DNA of 64,000 bases from Candidatus Competibacteraceae bacterium (GTDB lineage: Bacteria > Pseudomonadota > Gammaproteobacteria > Competibacterales > Competibacteraceae). The notes under the pieces were generated by a model. The model worked only from the letters and a program-made list of their open reading frames with translations. It made no database searches and was not told the origin of the DNA. Below are positions 27,098-35,676 of the stretch, one piece after another. A program made the translations under genes and the position numbers. Positions within the stretch are counted from its first letter, which is position 1. The number at the start of each line of letters is the position of its first letter. The DNA is taken from positions 124,001-188,000 of the forward strand of contig JADJQQ010000029.1 of the NCBI GenBank assembly GCA_016712625.1. The letters are read 5' to 3'.

Positions 27098-28090
27098 ATG
27101 CCCATAACACCCCTTGACAATCGTTACGACGCCATGCTCTACCACCGCTGCGGGCGCAGCGGCCTGCTGTTGCCCGCCATCTCCTTAGGGCTGTGGCATA
27201 ACTTCGGCGGCGTCGACACCTTCAGCAATGGTCGCGACATGGTGCTACGCGCCTTCGATCTCGGCATCACCCATTTCGACTTGGCCAATAACTACGGACC
27301 ACCCCCCGGATCAGCCGAGGAAACCTTTGGCCGCATCTGGCGCCAAGACTTAGCCAATTACCGTGATGAATTCATCATTTCCTCCAAGGCGGGCCATTTG
27401 ATGTGGCCCGGTCCCTATGGCAATTGGGGTTCGCGCAAACATCTGGTCGCCAGTCTCGATCAGAGCTTGCGCCGGATGGGCTTGGAGTACGTCGATATTT
27501 TTTACCACCATCGCCCCGATCCCAACACGCCGTTGGAGGAAACGATGGGCGCGCTTGATCACATCGTCCGGCAAGGCAAGGCGCTGTACGCGGGCATCTC
27601 CGCCTATTCACCGGAACAAACGCGGCAAGCCGCGCGGTTGTTGCGCCAGTTGGGTACGCCGTGCCTGATCCATCAACCCCGTTACAGTCTGTTCGACCGC
27701 GGCATCGAACACGGCCTGCTGGATGTCCTTGCCGATGAAGGAATCGGCTGCATCGTGTTCTCGCCACTGGCCCAGGGCTTGCTCACCAATAAATATCTCA
27801 ATGGCTTACCGGCGGACTCGCGCGCGGCGAAAGCGCACGGTTTTTTACAACCGGATGAGATCACCCCGCAAAAGCTCGATCAGATTCACCGACTTAACGA
27901 AATGGCCCGCCAGCGCGGCCAAACCCTGGCCCAGATGGCTCTGGCGTGGGTGCTGCGTCACGCCGGAATGACATCGGCACTGATTGGCGCGAGCCGGGTC
28001 CAACAGATTGAAGACGCGGTAGCGGCTTTGCGGACAACAACGTTTCAACCACAGGAGCTACAGGCGATTGAAACCATTCTGGCCGCCTGA
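27098..28090 (+). CDS. Aldo/keto reductase, YghZ-like
   Basis: NADPH-dependent carbonyl reductase of the AKR superfamily, 330 residues. The catalytic tetrad can be read: Asp and Tyr in HFDLANNYGPPPGSAEE, Lys in IISSKAGHLMWPGPYG, His in DIFYHHRPDPNTPLEE. The cofactor end SALIGASRVQQIEDAVAAL is typical. Overall it resembles E. coli YghZ (L-glyceraldehyde 3-phosphate reductase) and Kv-beta-like AKRs. Start at 27098 begins 31 bases after the second binding-protein gene; an earlier start at 27017 would overlap that gene. The ribosome site is weak, so coupling is likely. It could act on a sugar or sugar-derived aldehyde brought in by the importer. Confidence 0.9.
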   Translation: MPITPLDNRYDAMLYHRCGRSGLLLPAISLGLWHNFGGVDTFSNGRDMVLRAFDLGITHFDLANNYGPPPGSAEETFGRIWRQDLANYRDEFIISSKAGHLMWPGPYGNWGSRKHLVASLDQSLRRMGLEYVDIFYHHRPDPNTPLEETMGALDHIVRQGKALYAGISAYSPEQTRQAARLLRQLGTPCLIHQPRYSLFDRGIEHGLLDVLADEGIGCIVFSPLAQGLLTNKYLNGLPADSRAAKAHGFLQPDEITPQKLDQIHRLNEMARQRGQTLAQMALAWVLRHAGMTSALIGASRVQQIEDAVAALRTTTFQPQELQAIETILAA

Positions 28091-28115
28091 AGGTTAGCGC
28101 GGCGAAAGTGAGTCC

Positions 28116-29333
28116 ATGCGTTCCCTCTTTTCCCTGAAAGTCCGGCCCGGCCATCCCGATTTTCTGGAGTTGCCATGGCTGGACTCCATCGTCGATTGGC
28201 CCGGCGAGCGCTTCGTTGACCTGCCGCGTGGCCCATCCCGCCATGAAGTGCGCTTTATTGTTTACGAGCAAGGGCTTTACGTCATCAAGGAACTGCCGTC
28301 CAAATCCGCCCGGCAGGATTATGAAATGCTCCGCGCGCTGGAAACCAAAGACGTGGCCGCCGCCGTGGCGGTCGGTATCGTCGAAGGTCGGCACCCGGAT
28401 GCGGGCGCGGAACGCTCGGCGGCCCTCATCACCCGCTATCTGGAACACACTTTTTCCTATCAGGAATTGCTGCAGGGTCATGGTTTTGGCAACCGCCGCG
28501 AACAGATGCTCGACGCCTTCGCCGGTCTGTTGGTGGAATTGCATCTGGCTGGTTGTTTCTGGGGCGATTGTTCGCTGGCCAACGTGCTCTATCGGCACGA
28601 CGCCGAAGCCATCGAGCCGATCATGGTCGATGCGGAAACCGCCGTTCTACGCGAATCCTTGTCCGACGGCCAGCGCGAGGAAGATTTGGAGATCATGACC
28701 ATCAACGTCGCCGGCGGCATGGCCGACATCGCCGCCGCACGCGATTTGCCCATTGATGAGGCAGACTTGACGCTGGGCGAGGACATTGCCGAACGTTACC
28801 GCAAGCTCTGGCGAGAACTGACGGAAACCCGACTCATCACGCCGGAGGAAGGATTCAAAATTACCGAAAAAATAAATCGGCTCAATGAGCTGGGTTTCGA
28901 TGTGGACGAGGTTGACTTGCTACCCACCGAAGGCGGCGGCCGACTCCGCATGAAGGTAAAGGTGGGCGGCCGCAATTTCCACTCGCTCAAACTGCACCGC
29001 TTGACTGGACTGGACGCGTTGGAGCGGCAAGCGCGGCAAGTGCTCTCGGATCTGCACTATTATCAATGTCAGACCGGAGCCACCAGCGCCACCGGCAAGG
29101 AAGTGGCCGCCGTGCGCTGGCGGGTCGGGGTCTTGCAGCCGATGCTGGAGCGATTACGGGCGCTACCGGCGGTGCGCGACCCGATTCAAGCGTATTGTGC
29201 CGTGCTCCATCACCGCTATTTAAAATCCTGCGAATCGGGGTGCGATGTCGGCACCGAAACCGCTTTCCAAGACTGGCTGGCGGTGGGCAAACCGGACTAT
29301 TCGCCCTTCCCCAACGATCCCGACAGCGGATAA
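28116..29333 (+). CDS. DUF4032 protein with lipopolysaccharide-kinase-like fold
   Basis: A 405-residue cytosolic protein. The N-terminal half resembles Kdo/WaaP-type small kinases: YVIKELPSKSARQDYEMLRA carries a Lys and a Glu in the right order for strand 3 and helix C, and HLAGCFWGDCSLANVLYRHD gives the catalytic loop (Asp in GDCSLANVL), followed by IEPIMVDAETAVLRE with the metal-binding Asp. The C-terminal half is the domain annotated DUF4032 in such proteins, as far as I recall. Substrate unknown. It lies 25 bases after the aldo/keto reductase and five bases before a GNAT gene, so the three appear to be one unit at the end of the sugar operon. Confidence 0.8.
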   Translation: MRSLFSLKVRPGHPDFLELPWLDSIVDWPGERFVDLPRGPSRHEVRFIVYEQGLYVIKELPSKSARQDYEMLRALETKDVAAAVAVGIVEGRHPDAGAERSAALITRYLEHTFSYQELLQGHGFGNRREQMLDAFAGLLVELHLAGCFWGDCSLANVLYRHDAEAIEPIMVDAETAVLRESLSDGQREEDLEIMTINVAGGMADIAAARDLPIDEADLTLGEDIAERYRKLWRELTETRLITPEEGFKITEKINRLNELGFDVDEVDLLPTEGGGRLRMKVKVGGRNFHSLKLHRLTGLDALERQARQVLSDLHYYQCQTGATSATGKEVAAVRWRVGVLQPMLERLRALPAVRDPIQAYCAVLHHRYLKSCESGCDVGTETAFQDWLAVGKPDYSPFPNDPDSG

Positions 29334-29338
29334 CTGTC

Positions 29339-29905
29339 GTGCGGCCTGTACCGTCTTTCCCGGTCGATCAAGCTCCCGCTCACGCCGCCCACCCACCCAA
29401 CTATCCGGCGGAACTCGAACAGTGGCTCACCTTGCGCAATGGCCAACGCTTCTTCGTTCGACCGCTAATTCCCGCCGATGAACTGGCGCTGGAAGACGCC
29501 TGGAGCCAAGTGGACACCGACACGCTGTATCAGCGTTTCTTCGTGCTGGAACCGAAACTGGACGCTCGGCGACTCCATGCTCTGGTGCACATGGATTACC
29601 GCTGGCGGTTGGCGCTGGTCGCCTTCGCCGCCGACGGCCAAGGAACCGGCATTGCCCGCTATGAAAGCGCGCCGGGCCAGCAACAGGCTGAAATTGCCTT
29701 GGTCGTGCATCCAGCCTGGCGTCGTCTTGGGTTGGGCCGCCGCTTGTTAGCGTTGTTGACAGCCGCCGCCCAAACGCGGGGAATCCAGCATTTTACCGCG
29801 ATTTATCTGGAAGGTAATTTAGCGATGGCGGCGCTGCTGGATCAAGCCGGGTTTAGTACCCCGCAGGTGAGCGATGGCGTCGCCATAACTGAGAAAACCC
29901 TCTGA
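29339..29905 (+). CDS. GNAT-family N-acetyltransferase
   Basis: An acetyl-CoA-dependent acetyltransferase, 188 residues from the GTG at 29339, five bases after the preceding stop. The acetyl-CoA-binding motif A is clear: AEIALVVHPAWRRLGLGRRL (V-x-P-x-x-R-x-x-G-L-G-R), followed by motif B (ITAIYLEGN-like FTAIYLEGNLAMAALLDQAG). The N-terminal RFFVRPLIPADELALEDAWS is similar to the GNAT domain attached to Pat-type protein acetyltransferases. The frame stays open far upstream inside the previous gene, so the exact start is uncertain; GTG was chosen for its position. Its tight coupling to the kinase-like gene suggests a joint role. Confidence 0.8.
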   Translation: MRPVPSFPVDQAPAHAAHPPNYPAELEQWLTLRNGQRFFVRPLIPADELALEDAWSQVDTDTLYQRFFVLEPKLDARRLHALVHMDYRWRLALVAFAADGQGTGIARYESAPGQQQAEIALVVHPAWRRLGLGRRLLALLTAAAQTRGIQHFTAIYLEGNLAMAALLDQAGFSTPQVSDGVAITEKTL

Positions 29906-29974
29906 CACTAACCTTGTACACCATTAAAATATTTTTTATTTCAAAGAGTTACGAATTTAGTACGAGTAAGTACA

Positions 29975-30316
29975 CTATCTTGACAAAAGGGACCTAATCG
30001 CGAGCAGCGCGGTGAGGTCCTGAAGCGTCGGCATTGAGCGCCCGATTTCTCCTGCCGACACGATTATCGTGTCGGGAGAGCCGTCTTTCAGCGTCTCTGC
30101 CGAGAGCTTCAACCCCGACGAACTTTCCACCTGTCCGCCGCCGGGTGCGAGCAAGGTGAGATCGTAGCTTCCCGGCCGAAACCGTTCGGCAATCTCAAAG
30201 GCGGCGGTGGGCCTGGCCGCATCGCGCCGGGTGGCTTGGAAAATCTCAAATTGGTCGAGGCGGATTAGGTGGGGTCCTAAGCTCTCCCAACTTCCGCCTT
30301 GACGTGTTGGACACAT
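29975..30316 (-). pseudogene. Fragment of a GlxA-type (DJ-1/PfpI plus AraC) regulator
   Basis: The visible 113 codons contain a piece that looks like the N-terminal amidase-like domain of GlxA regulators: IRLDQFEIFQATRRDAARP, YDLTLLAPGGGQVESSSGLK, and SPDTIIVSAGEIGRSMPTL. The family runs to about 320 residues with an AraC DNA-binding domain, none of which is present; the frame stops at 29975 after LLAIRSLLSR. No good ribosome site precedes it. It faces away from the FAD monooxygenase gene and may be the remains of its former regulator. The rest of the 29906-30590 gap shows only AT-rich filler and no supported gene. Confidence 0.55.
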
Positions 30317-30596
30317 TCTTCGCGCAGCATTGTCCGAAGCATTGCAGCTATAACAACCCTCCGCCCTTTAAGGTGATCAGGGTCGCCACGCTTGCTCAAC
30401 CCGGCATCGTCATTGAGATCGTAGCGGTCGCGGCACTCCCAGCTTAAGACTCGTCGTGTCACTGAACGAAATACGTCTACCGAATGTCACTTATTTAGAC
30501 GATAACCTAGGGAAGCAAGAGTTTTAAAATGCATGTTTTTTCGAAGCATGTAACTTATTGGCGCATTGAGTCTCCGGCACCGAGCGGAGTGTGGCG

Positions 30597-32099
30597 ATGA
30601 TCCAGCATGCGGTAGTGATTGCCGGAGGCGGTCCGACGGGGCTGATGTTGGCGGGCGAGCTGGCGTTGGCGGGAGTCGATGTCGCCATCGTTGAGCGGCG
30701 CGCCAGTCAGGAACTCGTCGGTTCGCGCGCCGGCGGTCTGAGCTCACGCACCATCGAAGTACTCGATCAGCGCGGAATCGCCGATCGGTTCCTGTCGGAG
30801 GGACAGATGGCCCAGGTCGCGGGATTCGCCATGACGCGTTTGGACATCAGTGATTTTCCCACTCGGCACAATTACGGACTGGCGCTGTGGCAGAACCATA
30901 TCGAGCGCATACTGGCAGGCTGGGTCGAGGAATGGCCGGTAACATTCTATCGCGGACATGAGGTGACGGACTTCGCGCAGGACGATACCGGCGTCGAGCT
31001 GGCGCTGTCCGGCAACCAGTCGCTGCGGGCGGCTTATCTCGTCGGGTGCGACGGAGGACGCAGTCTGATCCGCAAAACGGCCGGCATTGAGTTCCCGGGG
31101 TGGGATCCGACGACCAGCAGCCTACTCGCCGAGGTCGAGATGACCGGGGAGCCACCTTTGGGCATCCACCGCACTGCCTTTGGCGTCCATGCCTTCGGCA
31201 GGGAAGAGTACAAGATTCGCGACGGCGGCGAGATAATGTTCGGGGATCAAGGACCTATACGGGTCATGGTGACAGAAAAGCACGTCGGGCCCGCGACTAA
31301 ACCCACCCTACGCGATCTCAGCGAGGCGCTTGTCGCCGTATGCGGGACCGATTACGGGATCCACAGTCCCACCTGGATCTCCAGGTTCACCGACATGAGC
31401 CGACAGGCCGCGACCTATCGCAAGGGACGAGTCTTGCTGGCCGGCGACGCCGCTCATGTGCATTCCCCGATCGGCGGACAAGGCTTGAACACCGGCGTGC
31501 AGGACGCGGTGAATTTGGGATGGAAGCTAGCCCAGGTAGTCAAGGGAATGTCGCTGGAAAGCCTCCTAGATACTTACCACGCCGAGCGCCATCCGGTCGC
31601 CGCCCGCGTGTTGCGCAACACAATGGCACAGGTCGCGCTTCAACGCCCAGACGACCGCACGGAGGCGCTGCGCGGCACAATATCCGAACTCCTTGGCATG
31701 GATGAGCCGCGCAAGCGGTTCGCCGCGATGCAGTCAGGATTAGACATCCACTACGATCTCGGTGAGGGACATCCGCTGCTCGGCCGCCGCATGCCCGATC
31801 TCGATCTGGTCACCGCCAACGGCCCGCTGCGGGTCTTCACCCTCTTGCATAAAGCTCGGCCGGTGCTGCTCAACCTGGATGAACCTGGCGGCTTCGACAT
31901 GACATCGTGGGCGGATCGAGTCCAGCTGATCAACGCCAAATACGCTGGCGCATGGGAGCTTCCGGCACTCGGGGCAGTCACCGCGCCCACGGCCGTGTTG
32001 ATTCGACCCGACGGCTATGTCGCCTGGGTGGGAGACCGAACCCAGCTAGGGCTCGTTGACGCGCTAACCACTTGGTTCGGATCGCCTACTCTGCAATGA
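30597..32099 (+). CDS. FAD-dependent aromatic monooxygenase (PheA/TfdB class)
   Basis: A group A flavoprotein hydroxylase, 500 residues. The dinucleotide motif is VVIAGGGPTGLMLAGELALA, the second FAD/NADPH motif is AAYLVGCDGGRSLIRKTAGI, and the ribityl-binding GD motif is LLAGDAAHVHSPIGGQGLN followed by TGVQDAVNLGWKLA. A C-terminal thioredoxin-like domain (RPDGYVAWVGDR) is present, as in phenol hydroxylase and rifampicin or tetracenomycin monooxygenases. ATG at 30597 has GCGGAG upstream; GTG at 30591 is possible. It stands alone between fragments, so it is probably an acquired cargo gene. Substrates could be phenols, polyketides or antibiotics. Confidence 0.88.
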   Translation: MIQHAVVIAGGGPTGLMLAGELALAGVDVAIVERRASQELVGSRAGGLSSRTIEVLDQRGIADRFLSEGQMAQVAGFAMTRLDISDFPTRHNYGLALWQNHIERILAGWVEEWPVTFYRGHEVTDFAQDDTGVELALSGNQSLRAAYLVGCDGGRSLIRKTAGIEFPGWDPTTSSLLAEVEMTGEPPLGIHRTAFGVHAFGREEYKIRDGGEIMFGDQGPIRVMVTEKHVGPATKPTLRDLSEALVAVCGTDYGIHSPTWISRFTDMSRQAATYRKGRVLLAGDAAHVHSPIGGQGLNTGVQDAVNLGWKLAQVVKGMSLESLLDTYHAERHPVAARVLRNTMAQVALQRPDDRTEALRGTISELLGMDEPRKRFAAMQSGLDIHYDLGEGHPLLGRRMPDLDLVTANGPLRVFTLLHKARPVLLNLDEPGGFDMTSWADRVQLINAKYAGAWELPALGAVTAPTAVLIRPDGYVAWVGDRTQLGLVDALTTWFGSPTLQ

Positions 32100-32643
32100 A
32101 CCACCCTGGAATTGCTGGAAGCCCTAATGCACCGGACTCCAGCATCCGCACCGCCGCTCCAACCTGCCGGCGGCGACATATTCTTGGATTGCGTCATTGA
32201 GCTTGCGCATGAGGACAAGTCCGCCATCGGCGTAGCGCGAAGCAGCAGGCGGGATGCCGCGCGGGTTGGCGTTGTGACAGCCATTCTCAATGGGTAGCCC
32301 AGCAGTCGCGCCATAACGCCCACTTTTGTCCTTCACACCGTTACAACGACCTCTTGATACGGGCCTCCTGTTCAGCGCGGTATTCGGCGATTCAGTCCCG
32401 GTCAGCTTCGGCGAGCGCGCCGAGATGTTGTTGAACGCCTTGATCACCAGCATGCAGCCAACGGCGCTTGGTGTCGGCAACATGCATCCAGCAGAGGTCG
32501 GACCATTTATTATCAACAAGCTACCCCATCACTGAGACCGCTTGGCTGCAATGCCGCCTTGCACGGGATCGCTTGTCTCTCTTTTAAACTGTTATATCGG
32601 CGGCGCCGACTTGCCCCTGAAGGGCGAGAATGGCCGCCATGAT
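32100..32643. other. 544-base region without an intact gene
   Basis: No open frame here has a start, ribosome site and recognisable product together. On the minus strand, pieces such as KWSDLCWMHVADTKRRW and RYADGGLVLMRKLNDAIQEY read like protein but are broken by stops in different frames. They may be remains of a gene or mobile element. Nothing else is supported. Confidence 0.4.
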
Positions 32644-33219
32644 TTAGCCGACCGTGTAAATCAAGCTGATACGCCCGTCACGCAGCTGCCGAACCTGCCG
32701 CGGTTCAAGCCCCGTTCGACGCTCTGTCGTCGCAAAAAGCGCTTTTCCTCTACCCGCGATCAGCGGATAAACGATAAACCGAAGTTCATCCACCAGTCCG
32801 GCATCAATCAGGGTCGTGGTGATCTGGGCCCCGCCCATGAGATAAATGTCTTTGCCAGGTTGCTGTTTGAGTGCAGCGACTTCATCGAGGCCGCGAAGAA
32901 ATTTCGTCTTCGGCCAGAGTGCCGAAGCCAGGGTGTTCGACAGCACATAGTGCGGTGTCCGCGCGGCAAAACGGGCCCATTCGACCTCGTCCGGAGCCAC
33001 CAATTTGCCCGTCGTGGGGAGAGGTTTATCCGGCGCGTTCTGGATCGCGGTCCAATATTGCTCGTAACCAGGGTACAGGCGCCCACCCAGCAAACACGCA
33101 TCGATTTGCGCCGTCAGACCATAGTCTTCCGACCAAGCCTCTACCCAGTCCGCGTATCCCTCTGGCCCCTCGATTTTCCCATCAACAGAAATCTTCATTC
33201 CAGCGATTAACTTTCGCAT
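32644..33219 (-). CDS. Dihydrofolate-reductase-fold protein (RibD C-terminal family)
   Basis: A 191-residue reductase-like protein of the YwjB/YyaP (RibD_C) family. It starts MRKLIAGMKISVDGKIEGPE, the usual first strand, then CLLGGRLYPGYEQYW, YVLSNTLASALWPKTKFL, and the NADPH-binding GKDIYLMGGAQITTTLIDAG, followed by VDELRFIVYPLIAGRGKALF. ATG at 33219 has GGAGG seven bases upstream, a very strong site. The same frame stays open to 33849 but that extension has no family match. The real cofactor and substrate of these stress-linked proteins are mostly unknown. It often accompanies VOC, YciI and DUF1428 genes, which do occur 2.5 kb away. Confidence 0.88.
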   Translation of the reverse strand: MRKLIAGMKISVDGKIEGPEGYADWVEAWSEDYGLTAQIDACLLGGRLYPGYEQYWTAIQNAPDKPLPTTGKLVAPDEVEWARFAARTPHYVLSNTLASALWPKTKFLRGLDEVAALKQQPGKDIYLMGGAQITTTLIDAGLVDELRFIVYPLIAGRGKALFATTERRTGLEPRQVRQLRDGRISLIYTVG

Positions 33220-33321
33220 GGTGGACCTCCGTACCGTTAAAATTAGGCCGGCAATCGCCGATCGGATTCCTTCTGGAGGCGACTGAAGCCGTCCCAGAAT
33301 GGCTCTGGCTTCTGGCCCGAA

Positions 33322-33459
33322 GTGCAAGCGGCCAGTGTGGCCAAGACCTCGTTTGGTTCTTTGGGCAAGCTGTTTGGCGTCTCGCGCACGACGGCTTACC
33401 ACTGGATTCTTCGCTTGGTAGAAACGGCCGGCGGCCACGCGCCGCGCGTCGATCACCCG
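33322..33459 (+). pseudogene. Possible transposase helix-turn-helix remnant
   Basis: A short plus-strand frame reads VAKTSFGSLGKLFGVSRTTA then YHWILRLVETAG, a good helix-turn-helix of the kind at the start of IS1- or IS1595-like transposases. No catalytic domain follows, and the frame continues only as antisense of the hydrolase gene. It lies in the gap between the DHFR-like gene and the hydrolase. I could not find terminal repeats around it. Confidence 0.35.
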
Positions 33460-34595
33460 TTTCCGCCGGGCTGTCCGACGGATGATTCGGCGCTGGAACA
33501 AGCCTGTCGTTCGTCCGCCAACGGCAGTACTTCGTCCGTCATGGCTTGCATAAAATGTTCGGGTTCTTCGAAAGGTGGGTTGTGGGCCGATTGTTCGAAC
33601 CAGATCAGCTGCTTGCAGGGCGCGGTCAGGGCGTCGAAATACCGCGCCGCCAAGACGGAAGGAACTTGCCAGTCGTGGCGACCCAATAAAAAAATCATCG
33701 GGACCGCAAACGATTGATAGCGGGTGAGATCGACCTTCGAGTACTGAGGTCGCAGGCTTTCCAGCGAGAAGCGGTTGCCACGTCCGAACCGCCACAAATC
33801 CATCAGATTGACTTCGTCCGTGCTCAAGGCGGCGCGAATGAGGGTCCACGTCGAAAGATCCTGATGGAACACGCCGCCGAATTCTTCCACCCAGCCACCC
33901 TTGAGCAGCTCATCATCCACTGACCGCGGCCCTGGATTCATCGCTTTTAGATCGGCGATGGCGCGCTCGTGATTTCGCCGGACGGCTTGCGACAGCGCCC
34001 ATTCGTAGGAAAGCCGCTCGCCCTCGGAAAAATTGGCGATTTGTCCGATGCCGACATAAGCGGCGACCTTTTCCGGGTGCGCGTGGGCATAGAGCGTCCC
34101 GAGCACCGTCCCCCAGGAATGCCCCAGCAAAATCACTCGATCCTGACCGAATCGCCGTCTGACCAGATCGACCACCTCGTCGAGATCGCGCTCGAATTGC
34201 CCGATGGTCATGGAATTGCGGGGAATATCGGGATGGTAGGAGCGGCCCGTTCCGCGCTGCTCCCAGTACACCATCAGAAAACGCTGCTCCAACCTGGCGT
34301 CGTAATGGCGGAACAAGCCGGACTCGCTGGTTCCAGGCCCGCCGTGTAAGAGGACGATCGCGGGATGGCGCACGTTTGCGCCGCGAAACCAGAGGCGCTG
34401 AGGAGCACCGCCGATCATCAGGGTTTCCATCGCGGCGATGCTGCCGGGTAGCACCTGCCCATCCGCGTCCGTAAAGGCGCGAGTGAACGTGCAACCCGCC
34501 ACTGAAAACAGCAAGGCGATCCCCAGCAGGATCGCAGTCAGACCGTGCGGCGGCTTCAGCACTCTCTTGAGTCGGTCAACCAGCAAAGGCGTCAT
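33453..34595 (-). CDS. Alpha/beta hydrolase lipoprotein (S33 prolyl-iminopeptidase-like)
   Basis: A 380-residue hydrolase with an N-terminal membrane segment ending in a lipobox-like VAGC at about residue 35, so it is probably a lipoprotein or anchored. The fold marks are IVLLHGGPGTSESGLFRHYD (oxyanion HGGPG), VYWEQRGTGRSYHP (the DQRGxGRS-like motif of prolyl iminopeptidases) and the nucleophile elbow VILLGHSWGTVLGTLYAH. The acid is probably in LLGRHDWQVP and the catalytic His in EQSAHNPPFEEPE. Start at 34595 has only a weak ribosome site. A fragment of a close relative lies at 7538-7612, next to the lysR gene. Substrate unknown. Confidence 0.88.
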   Translation of the reverse strand: MTPLLVDRLKRVLKPPHGLTAILLGIALLFSVAGCTFTRAFTDADGQVLPGSIAAMETLMIGGAPQRLWFRGANVRHPAIVLLHGGPGTSESGLFRHYDARLEQRFLMVYWEQRGTGRSYHPDIPRNSMTIGQFERDLDEVVDLVRRRFGQDRVILLGHSWGTVLGTLYAHAHPEKVAAYVGIGQIANFSEGERLSYEWALSQAVRRNHERAIADLKAMNPGPRSVDDELLKGGWVEEFGGVFHQDLSTWTLIRAALSTDEVNLMDLWRFGRGNRFSLESLRPQYSKVDLTRYQSFAVPMIFLLGRHDWQVPSVLAARYFDALTAPCKQLIWFEQSAHNPPFEEPEHFMQAMTDEVLPLADERQACSSAESSVGQPGGNG

Positions 34596-34930
34596 GGGAT
34601 CACGGTTGGCGGCCGGGATGCGGAGAGCCGGGCCGCCGAGACTCGGGCGGCGTCGGGCGCTCGAGCTTTCGCTTTCAGATGCGCCGTCTTCTTTCAGACG
34701 CCGGTTGTCGATTATCGCCGACGCCGAAAAGTTGCCCCAGAAACTGGGTGCATTTCCGAGAGCTAAAGTCTTCGATCATCTCATTAGCAGCGCGCTCCGA
34801 ATGACATCGGCTGAATCCCAAGCCGTGGAGATAGCGTAATGCATCGGACCTCCTCCCTTAAGTTGGCGCGTATGCCACTGGAAGCTCCCCGGGCCGGATC
34901 ACCACCGCTCCGGGGATTGCAGTCCCTGCT
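34596..34930. other. 335-base gap with a hairpin and a 22-codon reading frame
   Basis: On the minus strand, ATG at 34844 follows an excellent GGAGGAGG site but the frame (MHYAISTAWDSADVIRSALL) ends after 22 codons at 34776; it may be the start of a broken gene. TCCCCGG at 34886-34892 and CCGGGGA at 34910-34916 form a 7-base stem just after the small secreted protein gene and could end its transcript. No other gene is supported. Confidence 0.4.
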
Positions 34931-35239
34931 TTAGCAGGCGGGGAAAGTGCTGGTGTCGTTGAACCCAAATCTGGGTTCCAGCGAGCAACTCTTGTCGGTC
35001 GAGGAGCGATCCGAAAAAGATCGGGAATCTTCGGATAGCGACGGTGTTGTCTGCCGCCGATCCCAAGACCTGTTCATTCTCTGTTCGTCCCAGGAGCGAG
35101 TAAATTCATCCCCCTGCTCGTAGGGAGCTAGCTGGGAAGAAGAATGGGTGCCTGTACTAGAAGAGTTCGCCACGGCGGGTGTCATGCCGGAGAGGCTGAC
35201 GATTAAAGCAAAGGTTGCAGCAGCAAGTGGTGCTTTCAT
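34931..35239 (-). CDS. Small secreted protein of unknown family, under a mexE-like promoter
   Basis: A 102-residue protein. ATG at 35239 has GGAG seven bases upstream. A clear signal peptide (MKAPLAAATFALIVSLSG, cleavage after AVA) leaves about 77 residues that are very polar: rich in Ser, Arg, Asp and Thr (for example EFTRSWDEQRMNRSWDRRQ), with repeated SWD, SRSFSDRSS-like segments and two Cys, one of them the last residue (TSTFPAC). It looks intrinsically disordered. I recognise no family. The 200 bases upstream are a duplicate of the mexE/lysR control region at similar distance to the start codon. Regulation by the same LysR protein, and a role in drug or envelope stress, are inference. 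Confidence 0.7.
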   Translation of the reverse strand: MKAPLAAATFALIVSLSGMTPAVANSSSTGTHSSSQLAPYEQGDEFTRSWDEQRMNRSWDRRQTTPSLSEDSRSFSDRSSTDKSCSLEPRFGFNDTSTFPAC

Positions 35240-35263
35240 GGAGATTCTCCGAAATTTGAGTAA

Positions 35264-35460
35264 TGACGTGGCGTCGGGAAAGCCGGACGGCGGGGCTTTC
35301 CCGACGCCGGGTTCAAAAACGGGATCGACTGCAAGACAGACGTTTGACGGACGGCGCGATCGACACACGACGCTGATTTCGCCGTCAGATAAAATAGACC
35401 ACTATTGTTGACTTTATTAGTCGTGATTTGGCGGAATCAGTATCCCGCCAACGGTCTAAT
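35264..35460. promoter_or_regulatory. Duplicate of the mexE/lysR regulatory region, copy 2
   Basis: Aligns with 6234-6434. Bases 35329-35460 match 6303-6434 at about 100 of 132 positions without a gap, by hand count, including an identical TTGACTTTATTAGTCG and the CAAGACAGACGTTTGA and CGGTCTAAT blocks. The orientation relative to the minus-strand gene is the same: the block starts 25 bases (copy 2) or 16 bases (copy 1) before the start codon. No regulator gene is present on the other side here; the next 216 bases (35461-35676) contain no supported gene. Confidence 0.75.
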
Positions 35461-35676
35461 CGAATCAGTGGAAGAGAAGCTACAATTTGATGACATAAGC
35501 ACTCATCCAAGAGTCATCTGGTATTTTAAATCGAACTGGTTGAGGATATTTTGGAGTTCCGATTTAAGGTGATCGAAGAAATGAGGGCGAGCGGGTCGCT
35601 TTCAAACGTCTCCAAACGACAGAGAGATTGTCGCAGTCGTTTTTGACCGCGACAAAACCTGACGGAGAGAAACGCC

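Noticed and set aside
32124..32519. 131-codon minus-strand frame in the 32.1-32.6 kb gap
   Set aside because: No ribosome site and no coherent fold; better protein-like pieces are in other frames and broken by stops, so I describe the region as decayed.
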